From: Gammaproteobacteria bacterium
Lineage (GTDB): Bacteria; Pseudomonadota; Gammaproteobacteria; SZUA-140
Length of the DNA stretch: 64,000 bases
NCBI GenBank assembly: GCA_016218365.1
Contig: JACREF010000017.1
Coordinates: forward strand, 1 to 64,000
Direction of reading: 5' to 3'
Positions 53,526 to 62,339 of the stretch are shown here, in pieces. The stretch's first letter is position 1. Each line of letters begins with the position of its first letter. Below the pieces are notes generated by a model. It ran no database searches and was not told the DNA's origin. It saw only the letters and a program-made list of their open reading frames with translations. Both the position numbers and the translations under genes were made by a program.

Positions 53526-54183
53526 AACAATCGCCGCAAGACTTCCGTTTAATGTACAGCATGAGTTAAAGAGGTGTTATTTCCGCTCCTTGATCGCTAA
53601 AAATAAGTTTGTAACGAACGAGCCTGAGTTCCAACAACTCGATAGCATGATCTCAGCAGGCGACTGGGTTATCGATATTGGAGCAAATATCGGCCACTAT
53701 ACTAAACGATTTTCAGATATTGTTGGAGCATCGGGGAGAGTATTTGCTTTTGAGCCCGTAGTGGCCACATTTTGCCTGTTAACTGAAAACGCACGGGGAT
53801 TTAAATGTAAAAATGTGACGCTACTAAATGTTGCCGCCTCTGAAAACACAGCAGAAACAGGCGTCTCCATCCCACAGTTTGACACAGGACTCATGAATTA
53901 TTATCAGGCGAGACTTACAAAGGATAGCAATTCCGATGTAAAAGCCATGACATTGTCGTTAGACAGCCTAAACATTAACAATAAAATATCACTTGTCAAA
54001 ATTGATGCCGAAGGTCATGAAAAATCCGTAATTCGCGGCATGACGAAATTAATAGAAAACTGCCACCCAACACTGATTGTAGAAACGAGCGATTACGACC
54101 TGATCGCAGAGCTTAATTCATTTGGTTATAAGCATGAAAGACTCGAGGGATCGCCAAATATAATATTTAAGTATTTGAATTAA
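53509..54183 (+). CDS. FkbM-family methyltransferase
   Basis: A 224-residue class I methyltransferase of the FkbM family. Motif I is VIDIGANIGHYT at about residues 54-65, the second acidic strand is FAFEPV, and the FkbM signature VKIDAEGHEKSVIRGM follows. In glycan loci these enzymes methylate hydroxyls of sugars. It is the only plus-strand gene in its AT-rich neighbourhood and sits between the Fn3 lipoprotein and a minus-strand glycosyltransferase. Its codon use is like that of wzy, unlike the flanking GC-rich genes. Confidence 0.9.
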   Translation: MNHLFKTIAARLPFNVQHELKRCYFRSLIAKNKFVTNEPEFQQLDSMISAGDWVIDIGANIGHYTKRFSDIVGASGRVFAFEPVVATFCLLTENARGFKCKNVTLLNVAASENTAETGVSIPQFDTGLMNYYQARLTKDSNSDVKAMTLSLDSLNINNKISLVKIDAEGHEKSVIRGMTKLIENCHPTLIVETSDYDLIAELNSFGYKHERLEGSPNIIFKYLN

Positions 54184-54202
54184 TAAAGCCTGCTCTCATT
54201 AA

Positions 54203-55183
54203 TTACGGCATCAATTCACCCACTTGGATATCAAAATCTTGCTTGCATCTTAACCACTTCATTTGCACTCTATCTTTTGCAATCTCCGAACTTATTTTTA
54301 GCGCTATTAAATTTTTTACAGCATTATTTATTGTTAAAGCTATTTCTTCCGCCGCATTTTGTGTATAAATTGCATTATTTTCGAAATAGCTCTTTAGTGC
54401 CGGAGTGTCTGAAAGTATTACAGGCACACCTGCTGCAATCGCCTCATATGCACCACATACCATACAATCCTGCCTTAGAGTAAGAACCATTGCAAGGTCA
54501 GAGTCACACAATCTGTTTAAGTATGATTCATCATCAAGATAACCAGTTAGAATTACATTGCCTGGAATTGAATGCACGTATTTCAGCTCTTTCCCCTTAC
54601 TATTTCCAGTTATGAATATTTCTATATTATCGTCAAGATACTGTCCGGCAGCGATCACCTCTATATAAGGCTCATCTATCGCCCAGCTCGATATACAGAA
54701 AATCTTAATTTTATGGCGCGCACCACTTTTTACTAGATTACTGCAATTCAAATCTGGCAGCGGGTCTGGCAAGATCACAGGCCGTCCATTTTTTGATCGC
54801 GCGTACTCTGCCAGCAATTCATTTGTAACAATCGTTAAATCTGCCTCTCTAATAATGAAGTCTGCAAGTAAATTAAGAATAAATATCCTCCCTTCAAATG
54901 GCTTTATTCCTGCATTATGTGCATCAATTATCACCGTTGTTTTAGTTAATTTTCCATATAAAATTGAAATTGAAGCGAGAATTAAGGAAGGATTCTGAGC
55001 AAAGATGACGCAGGGGCGCTCTTTTCTATAGAGCATGAACGTAGCAAAGCTAGATTTTATATATCTTCTTAAGAATCCACGATGTTCAGATATTATCTCA
55101 TGAAGTTCACAGTTGAGGGATTTGCTCATTGATCTATTTCTTTGCTGCTTCTCCCATGTCACCCATAATTTATTACTTCTCAT
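54203..55183 (-). CDS. Glycosyltransferase (GT4-like)
   Basis: A 326-residue GT-B type glycosyltransferase, somewhat short for GT4. Recognisable elements are PCVIFAQNPSLILAS, TVIIDAHNAG near the hinge, KIFCISSWAIDEPYIEV, IFITGNSKGKELKYV, NVILTGYLDDESYLNRLCDSDLAMVLT and the sugar-nucleotide region CGAYEAIAAGVPVILSD. The usual E-x7-E is reduced to one glutamate followed by AIAAG, so donor binding is slightly altered. It presumably adds a side-chain residue. AT-rich, and converging on fkbM. Confidence 0.82.
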   Translation of the reverse strand: MRSNKLWVTWEKQQRNRSMSKSLNCELHEIISEHRGFLRRYIKSSFATFMLYRKERPCVIFAQNPSLILASISILYGKLTKTTVIIDAHNAGIKPFEGRIFILNLLADFIIREADLTIVTNELLAEYARSKNGRPVILPDPLPDLNCSNLVKSGARHKIKIFCISSWAIDEPYIEVIAAGQYLDDNIEIFITGNSKGKELKYVHSIPGNVILTGYLDDESYLNRLCDSDLAMVLTLRQDCMVCGAYEAIAAGVPVILSDTPALKSYFENNAIYTQNAAEEIALTINNAVKNLIALKISSEIAKDRVQMKWLRCKQDFDIQVGELMP

Positions 55184-55241
55184 CCCAGAATTGTCTCCAT
55201 AATAGCTTTATAACTAAAACCATATCCAACTCAACTAGAAA

Positions 55242-56795
55242 TTATTCAACCCTACCTCTCAATCTAAAGAGTGAATCGTAAATTCCATTGTAACAATACT
55301 GAAATTCATCTACTCCTTTCTTATACGGATCATGAATAACAAGCCTTGACGGATTGGAAAACATACCCAATAAATATATATCTATATTTCTGTCAATCAT
55401 TTTGTGCACTGCAACAATATGGTCTGGCTCCATAATGAAAATGCAATCTCGCTCATTAAAATATATGGATGTCAGATTTCTTGAGCGATGACTTTCCAGG
55501 TCAATTCCAAATGTTTTTGCATTATGAATGGCTTCGTCATTAGCCGGGATATTGCCGTCGGTCTCAAACCCACACGATATTGCATTAAACCCAAAACTCC
55601 GCGCAAGTTGCTCTGCAAATGGACTGCGGCAGACGTTACCCTTGCAAACAAAAACCAGACGGTCATATTGTGTTAGATCAATGTCAGCAGCGCCTGAAGA
55701 AATCTTGCTCATCACCTTATATAGATAATTATTTATTAATATCCTGGCACTACGATGGTGTAATCGCATACGGCCGATGAAAATTTCCGCAATCCTCATA
55801 AATGGTGAGCACACCATCTTCAAATTTAGCAAATCTTCTGGAAACGATATGCGACTCATCATATATGATTTGTAGGATTGTGTTTGCACGATATCCACAT
55901 AACCATGTACTGTGGTCAGTGCGCCAGAATATCCATTATCCTGTAGATAGCTTATCTCCCTCATTCCAAAATCGTGAATCCTTCCTGTCGGATAAATAAA
56001 TATATTCAATGAATCTCCTAACTGGCTTCTCAGCCTTTTCCATGACCCATCTATCTCCTCCTTCATCTCATCTGGGCTACACCGCGATATCACAGCATGT
56101 GTCGCTGAATGTGATGCGATTGTTACCCCTATCTTTTCCAACTCACGCGCCTGACCCCAGGTCATTGGCTGATAACCTTGCGCTGGCACATCGGTCAAAT
56201 GCACATTCAGCAGCTCTGCAATCACCTGTATCAGTCGGTTGTGTTCCTGGTTACCCACCTTTTTGAGATAATCACGCACCTCACGCATTACCGCCATGCG
56301 CTGCCGGTTTGTCCTGATATCGCGGCTTTGATCCAAACCAATCTGCGCAAGATCGATCTTCTCTTGCTCGGTAGCTGTAAACATATAACGCAGCCGGGAA
56401 TCCCATGGCCATAAGTTGCCATCAATAAATCCGGTAATCAGCCCGATCGTCACCGGGCACTTGTATTTGATAAATATCGGTGCCGCGATTGTAGCCTGAT
56501 CGATAAAGCCATCATCGATAGTGAAAGCCACCGCCTTGGGTGGAAGCTTCCTCTTGCCCTGCCGCGCCTCGATGATGTCTTGGACTGACACAAAGTTGCA
56601 CCCATATTTCTTCATGGTCTGCAATGCGGACTCAAGGTAAGGCGCGGTGATCCCGACACTGCCATGCTCGGGATCTTCAAAGCGGTGCATGTAGAAGATG
56701 ACGGCGATGTTTCTGGCAGGGTGGCTCAACAGCCGGTCAATCAGCGGATTGGCGGTACACAACACATAAATCGTTTTAAAAAACTTATTGACCAT
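55242..56795 (-). CDS. Polysaccharide deacetylase fused to low-molecular-weight protein tyrosine phosphatase
   Basis: A 517-residue two-domain protein. Residues 1-350 are a CE4 deacetylase with AFTIDDGF (Asp94/Asp95) and the zinc motif SHSATH (His229, His233). Residues 380-517 are a complete low-molecular-weight protein tyrosine phosphatase: P-loop VCKGNVCRS with nucleophile Cys384, Arg390 and Ser391, and the general acid in HDP (Asp489-Pro490), the same layout as Wzb. In this window it is the only Wzb-like domain and could dephosphorylate the tyrosine kinase at 33.9 kb. The frame is unbroken across the junction and both catalytic sets are intact. Start ATG 56795, divergent from the ATP-grasp gene. 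Confidence 0.9.
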   Translation of the reverse strand: MVNKFFKTIYVLCTANPLIDRLLSHPARNIAVIFYMHRFEDPEHGSVGITAPYLESALQTMKKYGCNFVSVQDIIEARQGKRKLPPKAVAFTIDDGFIDQATIAAPIFIKYKCPVTIGLITGFIDGNLWPWDSRLRYMFTATEQEKIDLAQIGLDQSRDIRTNRQRMAVMREVRDYLKKVGNQEHNRLIQVIAELLNVHLTDVPAQGYQPMTWGQARELEKIGVTIASHSATHAVISRCSPDEMKEEIDGSWKRLRSQLGDSLNIFIYPTGRIHDFGMREISYLQDNGYSGALTTVHGYVDIVQTQSYKSYMMSRISFPEDLLNLKMVCSPFMRIAEIFIGRMRLHHRSARILINNYLYKVMSKISSGAADIDLTQYDRLVFVCKGNVCRSPFAEQLARSFGFNAISCGFETDGNIPANDEAIHNAKTFGIDLESHRSRNLTSIYFNERDCIFIMEPDHIVAVHKMIDRNIDIYLLGMFSNPSRLVIHDPYKKGVDEFQYCYNGIYDSLFRLRGRVE

Positions 56796-56851
56796 ATAGA
56801 ATCGCTTTCAGTCCCTGCATCGATCTACTATAGAGTTTATTGGCCCTGTTT

Positions 56852-58027
56852 ATGAGCACTATTGTACTGCTTGGTGGCAACCAGCGATCGACCCTGGCGG
56901 TGACGCGCTCACTGGGTCGGCGCGGCCTGCGTCTCATCATTGGTGACCGCAGCAAGCGCTCACTGGCCGGCCAGTCCCGGTATTGCAGCGCACGCTTTCA
57001 GTATCCTGATCCTTTTGATGCGCCGGAGGCGTTTGTCGACGCTGTCAGTGCTGCCTGCCAGGCGCAGCATGCCACCATGCTGCTGCCGACCACCGATATC
57101 GACACCCAGGTGGTACTGGAGCATGCGGCGCGATTCCCCGGCGTAAACCTGCCATTTGCCCCCTATGCCACCATCAATCAGCTCGCCGACAAGTATCAAC
57201 TGATGCAGCTGGCGTCTCAACTGGGCGTTGCCATCCCCAAGACCTGGTATATCGATGACCCGGCAACGCTTGATTCACTGCTGCCCGAGATCACCTACCC
57301 GGTCATCATCAAACCTGCGGCCTCTGTCATCAAGCATGAGGGCCGCTGGCTGGCCAGCCGGGTGCAACGTGCTGACTCCGAAGCTGAACTCAAATCCATT
57401 ATAACGCACAGCCGCTACCTGACCCATCACCGCTTCATGTTGCAGCAATATATCGCCGGTCATGGCCAGGGGATCTTTACCCTGTATGATCACGGCAGGC
57501 CGGTGACGTTCTTTTCCCATCAGCGCTTACGCGAAAAACCACCTGCCGGCGGCGTCAGTACCTTTTCGCGCAGCGTCGCAGTCGATCCTGCCTTGCAGAC
57601 CATCGCCGAGCAGATCCTCGGGCAGGTTGACTGGCATGGTGTGGCGATGATTGAGTTTCGCATCGCGGACGATGGCACGCCCTATCTGATGGAGATCAAC
57701 ACCCGCTTCTGGGGCAGCTTGCAGCTGGCCATCGACGCCGGCATCGACTTTCCATGGCTGCTGTATCTGCAGGCCACTGGCCAGCCCTTGCCCGCAGCGT
57801 CTGATTATCGGCTCGATCAGAAACTGCGCTGGCTGCTCGGGGATCTTGATCATTTGTACCTGGTATGGCGCGATCGCGATCACCAATATGATTTGGCCGA
57901 CAAGCGGCGTGTCCTGGCGCAGTATATGAATTTCTTTACCGGCACTACGCGTTATGAGACGCTGCGCCTCAATGACCCACGGCCATTTTTGTTTGAACTA
58001 CGCAATTATTTCTTCACCAAGAACTGA
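56852..58027 (+). CDS. ATP-grasp carboxylate ligase-like protein
   Basis: A 391-residue ATP-grasp fold enzyme. It begins with a nucleotide-binding-like strand (IVLLGGNQRSTLAVTRSLGRRG), followed by the preATP-grasp domain, then PVIIKPAASVIKHEGRW with the ATP-binding lysine, HRFMLQQYI, and LMEINTRFWGSLQLAIDAGIDFP, which holds the metal-binding Glu and Asn. Enzymes of this sort join an amine to a carboxylate, for instance amino acids to sugar acids. In this locus it may decorate uronic-acid-containing polysaccharide. That is inference only. ATG 56852 is better than the track TTG at 56840. Confidence 0.85.
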   Translation: MSTIVLLGGNQRSTLAVTRSLGRRGLRLIIGDRSKRSLAGQSRYCSARFQYPDPFDAPEAFVDAVSAACQAQHATMLLPTTDIDTQVVLEHAARFPGVNLPFAPYATINQLADKYQLMQLASQLGVAIPKTWYIDDPATLDSLLPEITYPVIIKPAASVIKHEGRWLASRVQRADSEAELKSIITHSRYLTHHRFMLQQYIAGHGQGIFTLYDHGRPVTFFSHQRLREKPPAGGVSTFSRSVAVDPALQTIAEQILGQVDWHGVAMIEFRIADDGTPYLMEINTRFWGSLQLAIDAGIDFPWLLYLQATGQPLPAASDYRLDQKLRWLLGDLDHLYLVWRDRDHQYDLADKRRVLAQYMNFFTGTTRYETLRLNDPRPFLFELRNYFFTKN

Positions 58028-58088
58028 TTTCAGAAGTAAGGGCTGGGCAGGCCGCCTGGAACCTGGGTCCAGCGCCTCTATGATTAAA

Positions 58089-58164
58089 TGGTGCCGGAGA
58101 TAGGAGTCGAACCTACGACCTTCGCATTACGAATGCGCTGCTCTACCAACTGAGCTACACCGGC
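58089..58164 (-). tRNA. thrW: tRNA-Thr (anticodon CGT)
   Basis: A 76-base cloverleaf on the minus strand, GCCGGTGTAGCTCAGTTGGT at the 5' end, anticodon loop TTCGTAA (anticodon CGT), T arm GTAGGTTCGACTCCTAT, CCA encoded. Except in the acceptor stem it matches the enterobacterial tRNA-Thr(CGT). The acceptor stem pairs GCCGGTG with CTCCGGC and contains one U-U mismatch at pair 6-67. It reads CGU-anticodon for ACG codons. Confidence 0.95.
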
Positions 58165-58238
58165 ATGGTGGATGCCCGAAACGGGCGCGAAAAGCCGCGA
58201 AAGTATAGCGGATACACCGTATTATCGACAAGCTTGGC

Positions 58239-59348
58239 TCATACTGGAGCCTCCAGTGACCGCGGCTGGTAGGCGCGGGGATCGACAATGGTTTGATTGC
58301 CGGTGATCAGATCGGCCAGCAAACGGGCGCTGGCCGGCGCCATGACCACACCGTTACGAAAATGACCACTGTTTATATAGAGCCCCGCCAGCCCAGGGTG
58401 GGTCCCGATGATCGGCACCCCGTCGACCGAACCAGGGCGCAACCCGGCCCAGTGCTGCTCGATGACAGCGTCTGCCAGCGCTGGCACGGTGGCCAGGGCC
58501 ATCGCCCGCAGACTGTCGAAGGCCTCCGTCGTCGTCTGTTTGTCAAAACCGACATATTCGACGGTACTGCCAACCAGCACCCGGCCATCGCGACGCGGTA
58601 TCAGGTAATGCCCCTGATCAAGCACGATATGCCGGATCAGACCGGGCCGGGCCCTGAACAACAGCATCTGACCGCGGACCGGTATCACCTGCTGCACCCC
58701 GTCCAGCCCTGCCAGCAGGCCGCCAGTCCAGGCGCCGCTGGCGATAATGACCCTGGATGTCATCCATGTGTGTTGCGCCGTCACAACACCGGTGACACGA
58801 CCCGCCTGTGCCAGCAGCCGCTGCACCACACTCCCCGTTTCGATCCGCACCCCGTGATGCAATGCCGCCTTACACGCCGCCTTCAGCAGCTCGGGATTAC
58901 GTACCTGGGCGACCTCGGGCAACAGCAGTGCCGGTCGATTCGAGGTTACTGACAACCTCGGCTCCAGGTATTGCATTTCCCGGGGCTCGACCCGCTGATA
59001 GCGGATGCCATGTCGACGCAGCCAACCCTGCGCCATGTCATCGCCATCGTCGAGCTGTAACAACCCGCAACATTGCCACTGCGGGTCAATGCCACTGTCA
59101 CTGCGCAACTGCTCGATCAGGGCCGGGTAATGGGCCTGACTCCAGGCCACCAGGGTCTGCACCGGCCCCGGGTAACGCCACGGGTACAGCGGCGACAGTA
59201 TCCCGCCGCCGGCCCACGAGGACTCTCGACCGGTCTCGGCATTGCGCTCCAGCACCGTGACCTTCAGGCCGCGGACCGCCAGCTCGCGGGCCGTCAACAG
59301 GCCGATCAGCCCCCCGCCTACGACAATACAATCACTTGCTGCTGCCAT
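58239..59348 (-). CDS. thiO: Glycine oxidase ThiO-like FAD-dependent oxidoreductase
   Basis: FAD-dependent amino-acid oxidase family protein, 369 residues, best fitting ThiO. That enzyme oxidises glycine to the imine used by ThiG to build the thiazole ring of thiamine. The dinucleotide motif VVGGGLIGLLTARELA is at the N-terminus, then RESSWAGGGILSPLYPW, a GAWTGGLL motif near residue 220, and the C-terminal HWAGLRPGSVDGVPIIG and INSGHFRNGVVMAP. ATG 59348 is right for this family. The longer track ORF adds an unrelated N-terminus. No other thiamine gene is nearby. It diverges from the pilin-like gene, as is common for thiO and type IV pilus genes in gammaproteobacteria. Confidence 0.87.
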   Translation of the reverse strand: MAAASDCIVVGGGLIGLLTARELAVRGLKVTVLERNAETGRESSWAGGGILSPLYPWRYPGPVQTLVAWSQAHYPALIEQLRSDSGIDPQWQCCGLLQLDDGDDMAQGWLRRHGIRYQRVEPREMQYLEPRLSVTSNRPALLLPEVAQVRNPELLKAACKAALHHGVRIETGSVVQRLLAQAGRVTGVVTAQHTWMTSRVIIASGAWTGGLLAGLDGVQQVIPVRGQMLLFRARPGLIRHIVLDQGHYLIPRRDGRVLVGSTVEYVGFDKQTTTEAFDSLRAMALATVPALADAVIEQHWAGLRPGSVDGVPIIGTHPGLAGLYINSGHFRNGVVMAPASARLLADLITGNQTIVDPRAYQPRSLEAPV

Positions 59349-59451
59349 GGCAACAGTATACTGCGCCCGGACTGTGATGACGACGCATGAACACCTCAAG
59401 CCAGTACAGAATCCAGACGGCGCAGCCGCTAATCGAGTGCAGGGGGACACT

Positions 59452-59862
59452 ATGAGTAAATTCCGCATCAGACGCCGGCGCCTGCCTGTCATTGAGCTGC
59501 TGATCACCGGGTCACTGGTCGCGCTGGCCGCCTCAATCGCCTTTCCCAGCTATGAAAAGAGCATACGTGTCGCCCATCGCCATGATGGACAGACCCTGCT
59601 ATCGCAGGTGATGAAGGCTGAACAGGATTATTTTGCCATGCATCAGCACTATACCGACCAGCTCGACCTGCTGGGCCTAACACTGACGACCGGCGGGCGA
59701 ATCAGCTCCAGCGAAGGGTATTACCGCGCTCACGCGGCCTTCTGTACCCCGAAAAACCCGGACTGTATCGCATTGATCGCCATCCCGCAGGGCAAACAGG
59801 CGGCGGACGGCGACCTGATGCTGGATTCACGGGGCAGACGCAGTCCGACCGAACACTGGTAA
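59452..59862 (+). CDS. Type IV pilin-like protein with degenerate prepilin site
   Basis: A 136-residue protein of the PilE/type IV pilin shape: short basic leader, then a hydrophobic helix VIELLITGSLVALAASIAFPSYEKSIRVA and a soluble domain with a Cys pair (FCTPKNPDC). The Glu5 equivalent (Glu15) is kept. The prepilin-peptidase site, normally G-F-T-L-I-E, reads R-L-P-V-I-E: the essential Gly at -1 is Arg10 and Phe1 is Leu. It may therefore not be processed by PilD. The ATG at 59452 has AGGGGGACACT in front. It stands alone with the MITE copy after it. Confidence 0.75.
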   Translation: MSKFRIRRRRLPVIELLITGSLVALAASIAFPSYEKSIRVAHRHDGQTLLSQVMKAEQDYFAMHQHYTDQLDLLGLTLTTGGRISSSEGYYRAHAAFCTPKNPDCIALIAIPQGKQAADGDLMLDSRGRRSPTEHW

Positions 59863-59883
59863 AATGGCACACTGCCGGCACGC

Positions 59884-60043
59884 TTAAGAAAACTCAGATT
59901 AATTCAAAAATTACCACAGCCGTCATTCCCGCGAAAGCGGGAATCCAGGTATTACAGGTAGTTATGGATACCCGCTGAAGCCTGCCCTCGACCCGATCGG
60001 GGGCGGGCATGACGACAATGCGAATTAATCAGAGCTTCCTTAA
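59884..60043 (+). mobile_element. MITE-like element, copy 2 (160 bp)
   Basis: Second copy of the element at 48456-48615, same length and direction, about 13 differences. TTAA at both ends, terminal inverted repeats ending in TTAATTC / GAATTAA, and the hairpin ATTCCCGCGAAAGCGGGAAT inside. It lies 21 bases after the pilin-like gene stop. Confidence 0.85.
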
Positions 60044-60130
60044 ACTCAATAATTATCTCCTGAATACTCTCGACAGGCTGCGCCGCTTGAGCCGCGCCGC
60101 ACACCCTCGCACACCGTGTTCTCAAAGGGA

Positions 60131-60640
60131 TTATTGAGTCAGCTTACCCATGCCAACCTTCAGCTGGAAGAACCATAACGCCATCAGCTTGGGGTGGACC
60201 TTAGGGATATAGGTTATATTGAGCGCCACCCGGTCATTGCCAAAGGATGCCACCGGCAACAGACCTGGAAACGGATTATTATCTTTATAATCCTCACGCG
60301 TCATCAGAAAGGCGACCAGGCCGACATCGATATTGGGCATGATATTGTGCGTCCCGGACACATGAAACCGCCTCATCATGCCACCACCGGCATAATACGA
60401 AGGGTTATACATCGAATCCTCGAAACCTGACACGGCCATAAACGGACGCCACAGCGGGTCGCGCTCCAGCGGCATGTCGTACTGGATACCCAAACCCCAG
60501 TTTTTCTCATTGAGTTTCTTGGTGGTATAGGGACTCTTATTCAGGTGCACGGCCTTGCCATTCAATATCAGATTAAGCTCACCGCCCGAGGCGGCTGATA
60601 TCGCGCCCATCAGCATCACTGCTACTAACCATTTAGCCAT
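60131..60640 (-). CDS. Small outer-membrane beta-barrel protein (PagP-like)
   Basis: A 169-residue exported protein with signal peptide (WLVAVMLMGAISAASGGE) and an eight-strand pattern of short amphipathic beta segments: NWGLGIQYDMP, WRPFMAVSGFEDS, SYYAGGGMMRRF, NIDVGLVAFLMTR, NDRVALNITYIPKV. It resembles the PagP/acyl-transferring barrel class in size and in WGLG near the N-terminus, but the PagP catalytic His and Asp/Ser cannot be placed with confidence. ATG 60640, with GGGGGTGTGG upstream, replaces the track start. It stands alone. Function undetermined. Confidence 0.65.
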   Translation of the reverse strand: MAKWLVAVMLMGAISAASGGELNLILNGKAVHLNKSPYTTKKLNEKNWGLGIQYDMPLERDPLWRPFMAVSGFEDSMYNPSYYAGGGMMRRFHVSGTHNIMPNIDVGLVAFLMTREDYKDNNPFPGLLPVASFGNDRVALNITYIPKVHPKLMALWFFQLKVGMGKLTQ

Positions 60641-60855
60641 GAGCCCACACCCCCATGGCAGATATAACGACCAAGACGCCAATTTATTGACGACCCTGCT
60701 GGCGGGCAAACGAGCTGCGCCCTGCTCTGCCAGGCCCACCGGGATTTATATAACAATATGATCTTAATTATTTTTGATAACAGAGCATGGGGGCTGGGAT
60801 CCTGAAACCCCAGACAATACAGCAGTATATTACAGAATATGCCTAGATCTGGAAC

Positions 60856-61812
60856 TCACGGGCGAGCTGAACCCACAAGCTCCCGCGGCAACGAAAACGA
60901 GACATGCTCCGGGGCCCCATCCAGGTTCTCGATGGTAGCGCACCCAAGGGCACGCAGCGCCAACAGCAGTTCCTCGACCAGCACCTCCGGCACCGAGGCC
61001 CCCGCCGTCACCCCGATCACGCCCCGGCCCTTGAGCCACTGCGGATCCAGCTCGGCCGCTGTATCGATAAGATAGGCCTGACAACCCTGCTTCTCAGCCA
61101 GCTCACGCAAACGGTTCGAATTGGAGCTGTTGCGCGACCCGACGACCAGGATCAGGTCGCAGTGTGTCGCCAGCAGCTTGACGGCATCCTGGCGATTCTG
61201 GGTCGCATAACAGATGTCATCCTTTTTCGGCCCGACAATGGCTGGAAAGCGCTTCCGCAAGGCGGTAATGATCGCCGCCGTATCATCGATCGACAATGTC
61301 GTCTGCGTGACATAGGCCAGGGCCTCCTCATCCTGCACTACCAGCTTCGCCACATCGTCAATCGACTCGACCAGATACATGCCGCCGGCCTTGCCACGAT
61401 ACTGTCCCATCGTCCCCTCGACCTCAGGATGGCCGGCATGACCAATCAGGATCACCTCGTGGTGTTCGCGCTCCTGCCGTGCCACCTCGACATGGACCTT
61501 GGTGACCAGCGGACAGGTGGCATCAAACACCCGCAAGCCCCGCCGCTCGGCCTCGGCGCGCACCGCCAGCGACACGCCGTGGGCACTGAAGATCACCGTA
61601 CCCCCGTTGGGCACCTGATCCAGCTCATCAACAAACACGGCGCCCTTGTCACGCAACTGCTGCACGACAAATTTGTTGTGCACCACCTCGTGTCGCACAT
61701 AGATCGGCGCGCCAAACAGCTGCAACGCACGCTCCACGATGTCGATCGCACGATTGACGCCGGCGCAGAAACCGCGCGGGTTGGCCAGCAGCACGCGTGG
61801 CGCGGCATTCAT
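60856..61812 (-). CDS. ispH: 4-hydroxy-3-methylbut-2-enyl diphosphate reductase
   Basis: Last enzyme of the MEP isoprenoid pathway, making isopentenyl and dimethylallyl diphosphate from HMBPP at a [4Fe-4S] cluster. 318 residues, with the three cluster cysteines in [18 protein letters not shown] and DDICYATQN, and the catalytic-glutamate region [10 protein letters not shown] as well as [11 protein letters not shown] in the last domain. Its ATG overlaps the lspA stop by 4 bases, the usual gammaproteobacterial ileS-lspA-ispH operon (fkpB, often present between them, is absent here). Confidence 0.97.
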   Translation of the reverse strand: MNAAPRVLLANPRGFCAGVNRAIDIVERALQLFGAPIYVRHEVVHNKFVVQQLRDKGAVFVDELDQVPNGGTVIFSAHGVSLAVRAEAERRGLRVFDATCPLVTKVHVEVARQEREHHEVILIGHAGHPEVEGTMGQYRGKAGGMYLVESIDDVAKLVVQDEEALAYVTQTTLSIDDTAAIITALRKRFPAIVGPKKDDICYATQNRQDAVKLLATHCDLILVVGSRNSSNSNRLRELAEKQGCQAYLIDTAAELDPQWLKGRGVIGVTAGASVPEVLVEELLLALRALGCATIENLDGAPEHVSFSLPRELVGSARP

Positions 61813-62339
61813 TTGTCATTACGTCCGGTCAGGATGGTATCGATGACCAGCAACACTGCACCGAGACTGATTGCTGAGTCCGCCAGATTGAACACCGGCC
61901 AATGCCACTGGGCATAATAAACGTCGATGAAATCGATGACCCGGCCATGGATGATGCGATCCCAGACATTGCCCAGCGCGCCGCCCAAGATCAGCGCCAG
62001 CCCGAGGCCGGCGCGACGCTCGCTGGCCGGGGTGCGCCTCAACCACACCACGATCAGCGTCCCGACCGCCAGCGCCAGCGCAATGAAGAACCAGCGCTGC
62101 CAGCCCGAGGCGCTGCTCAGGAAGCTGAAGGCGGCGCCGGCATTATAGGTCAGCGTCAAATCAAACATCGGCATGACATGGACCGACTGATACAATTCGA
62201 GACTGTGTGTCGCCAGATACTTGCTGAGCTGATCAAGCACGATGACCAGCACGCTGACCCACAGCCAGCGCAGTCCGTCATCCCGCTCCGTCCAGCGCGT
62301 CAGCCACCTCATGCCCGTTGCCTCACCCTCTGCATTCAT
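61809..62339 (-). CDS. lspA: Lipoprotein signal peptidase II
   Basis: Prolipoprotein signal peptidase, 176 residues with four membrane helices. It cuts the signal of lipidated prolipoproteins, including the EpsE, PrsT and Fn3 lipoproteins in this window. The two catalytic aspartates are in [22 protein letters not shown] and the later [20 protein letters not shown] is the third conserved motif. Overlaps ileS upstream and ispH downstream by 4 bases each. Confidence 0.97.
   Translation of the reverse strand: MNAEGEATGMRWLTRWTERDDGLRWLWVSVLVIVLDQLSKYLATHSLELYQSVHVMPMFDLTLTYNAGAAFSFLSSASGWQRWFFIALALAVGTLIVVWLRRTPASERRAGLGLALILGGALGNVWDRIIHGRVIDFIDVYYAQWHWPVFNLADSAISLGAVLLVIDTILTGRNDK

Noticed and set aside
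53938-53953. TGTAAAAGCCATGACA inside fkbM and TGTAAACATAGCGACA inside the GT4 gene near 19.58 kb, as extra PrsR boxes
   Set aside because: Both are 16 rather than 17 bases long, lie in coding sequence of AT-rich genes and are not upstream of a -24/-12 element. Chance matches, which also caution that the box is not very rare.
58089-58164. tRNA-Thr as an integration site of an island
   Set aside because: I found no duplicate of the tRNA 3' end elsewhere in the window and no integrase gene.
58168-58188. CCCGAAACGGG hairpin between tRNA-Thr and thiO
   Set aside because: Short stem with no T run in either direction. Not supported as a terminator.
60904-61917. 337-codon plus-strand ORF opposite ispH
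   Set aside because: Antisense of a certain ispH gene. The His/Gln/Arg-rich composition is typical of shadow frames.
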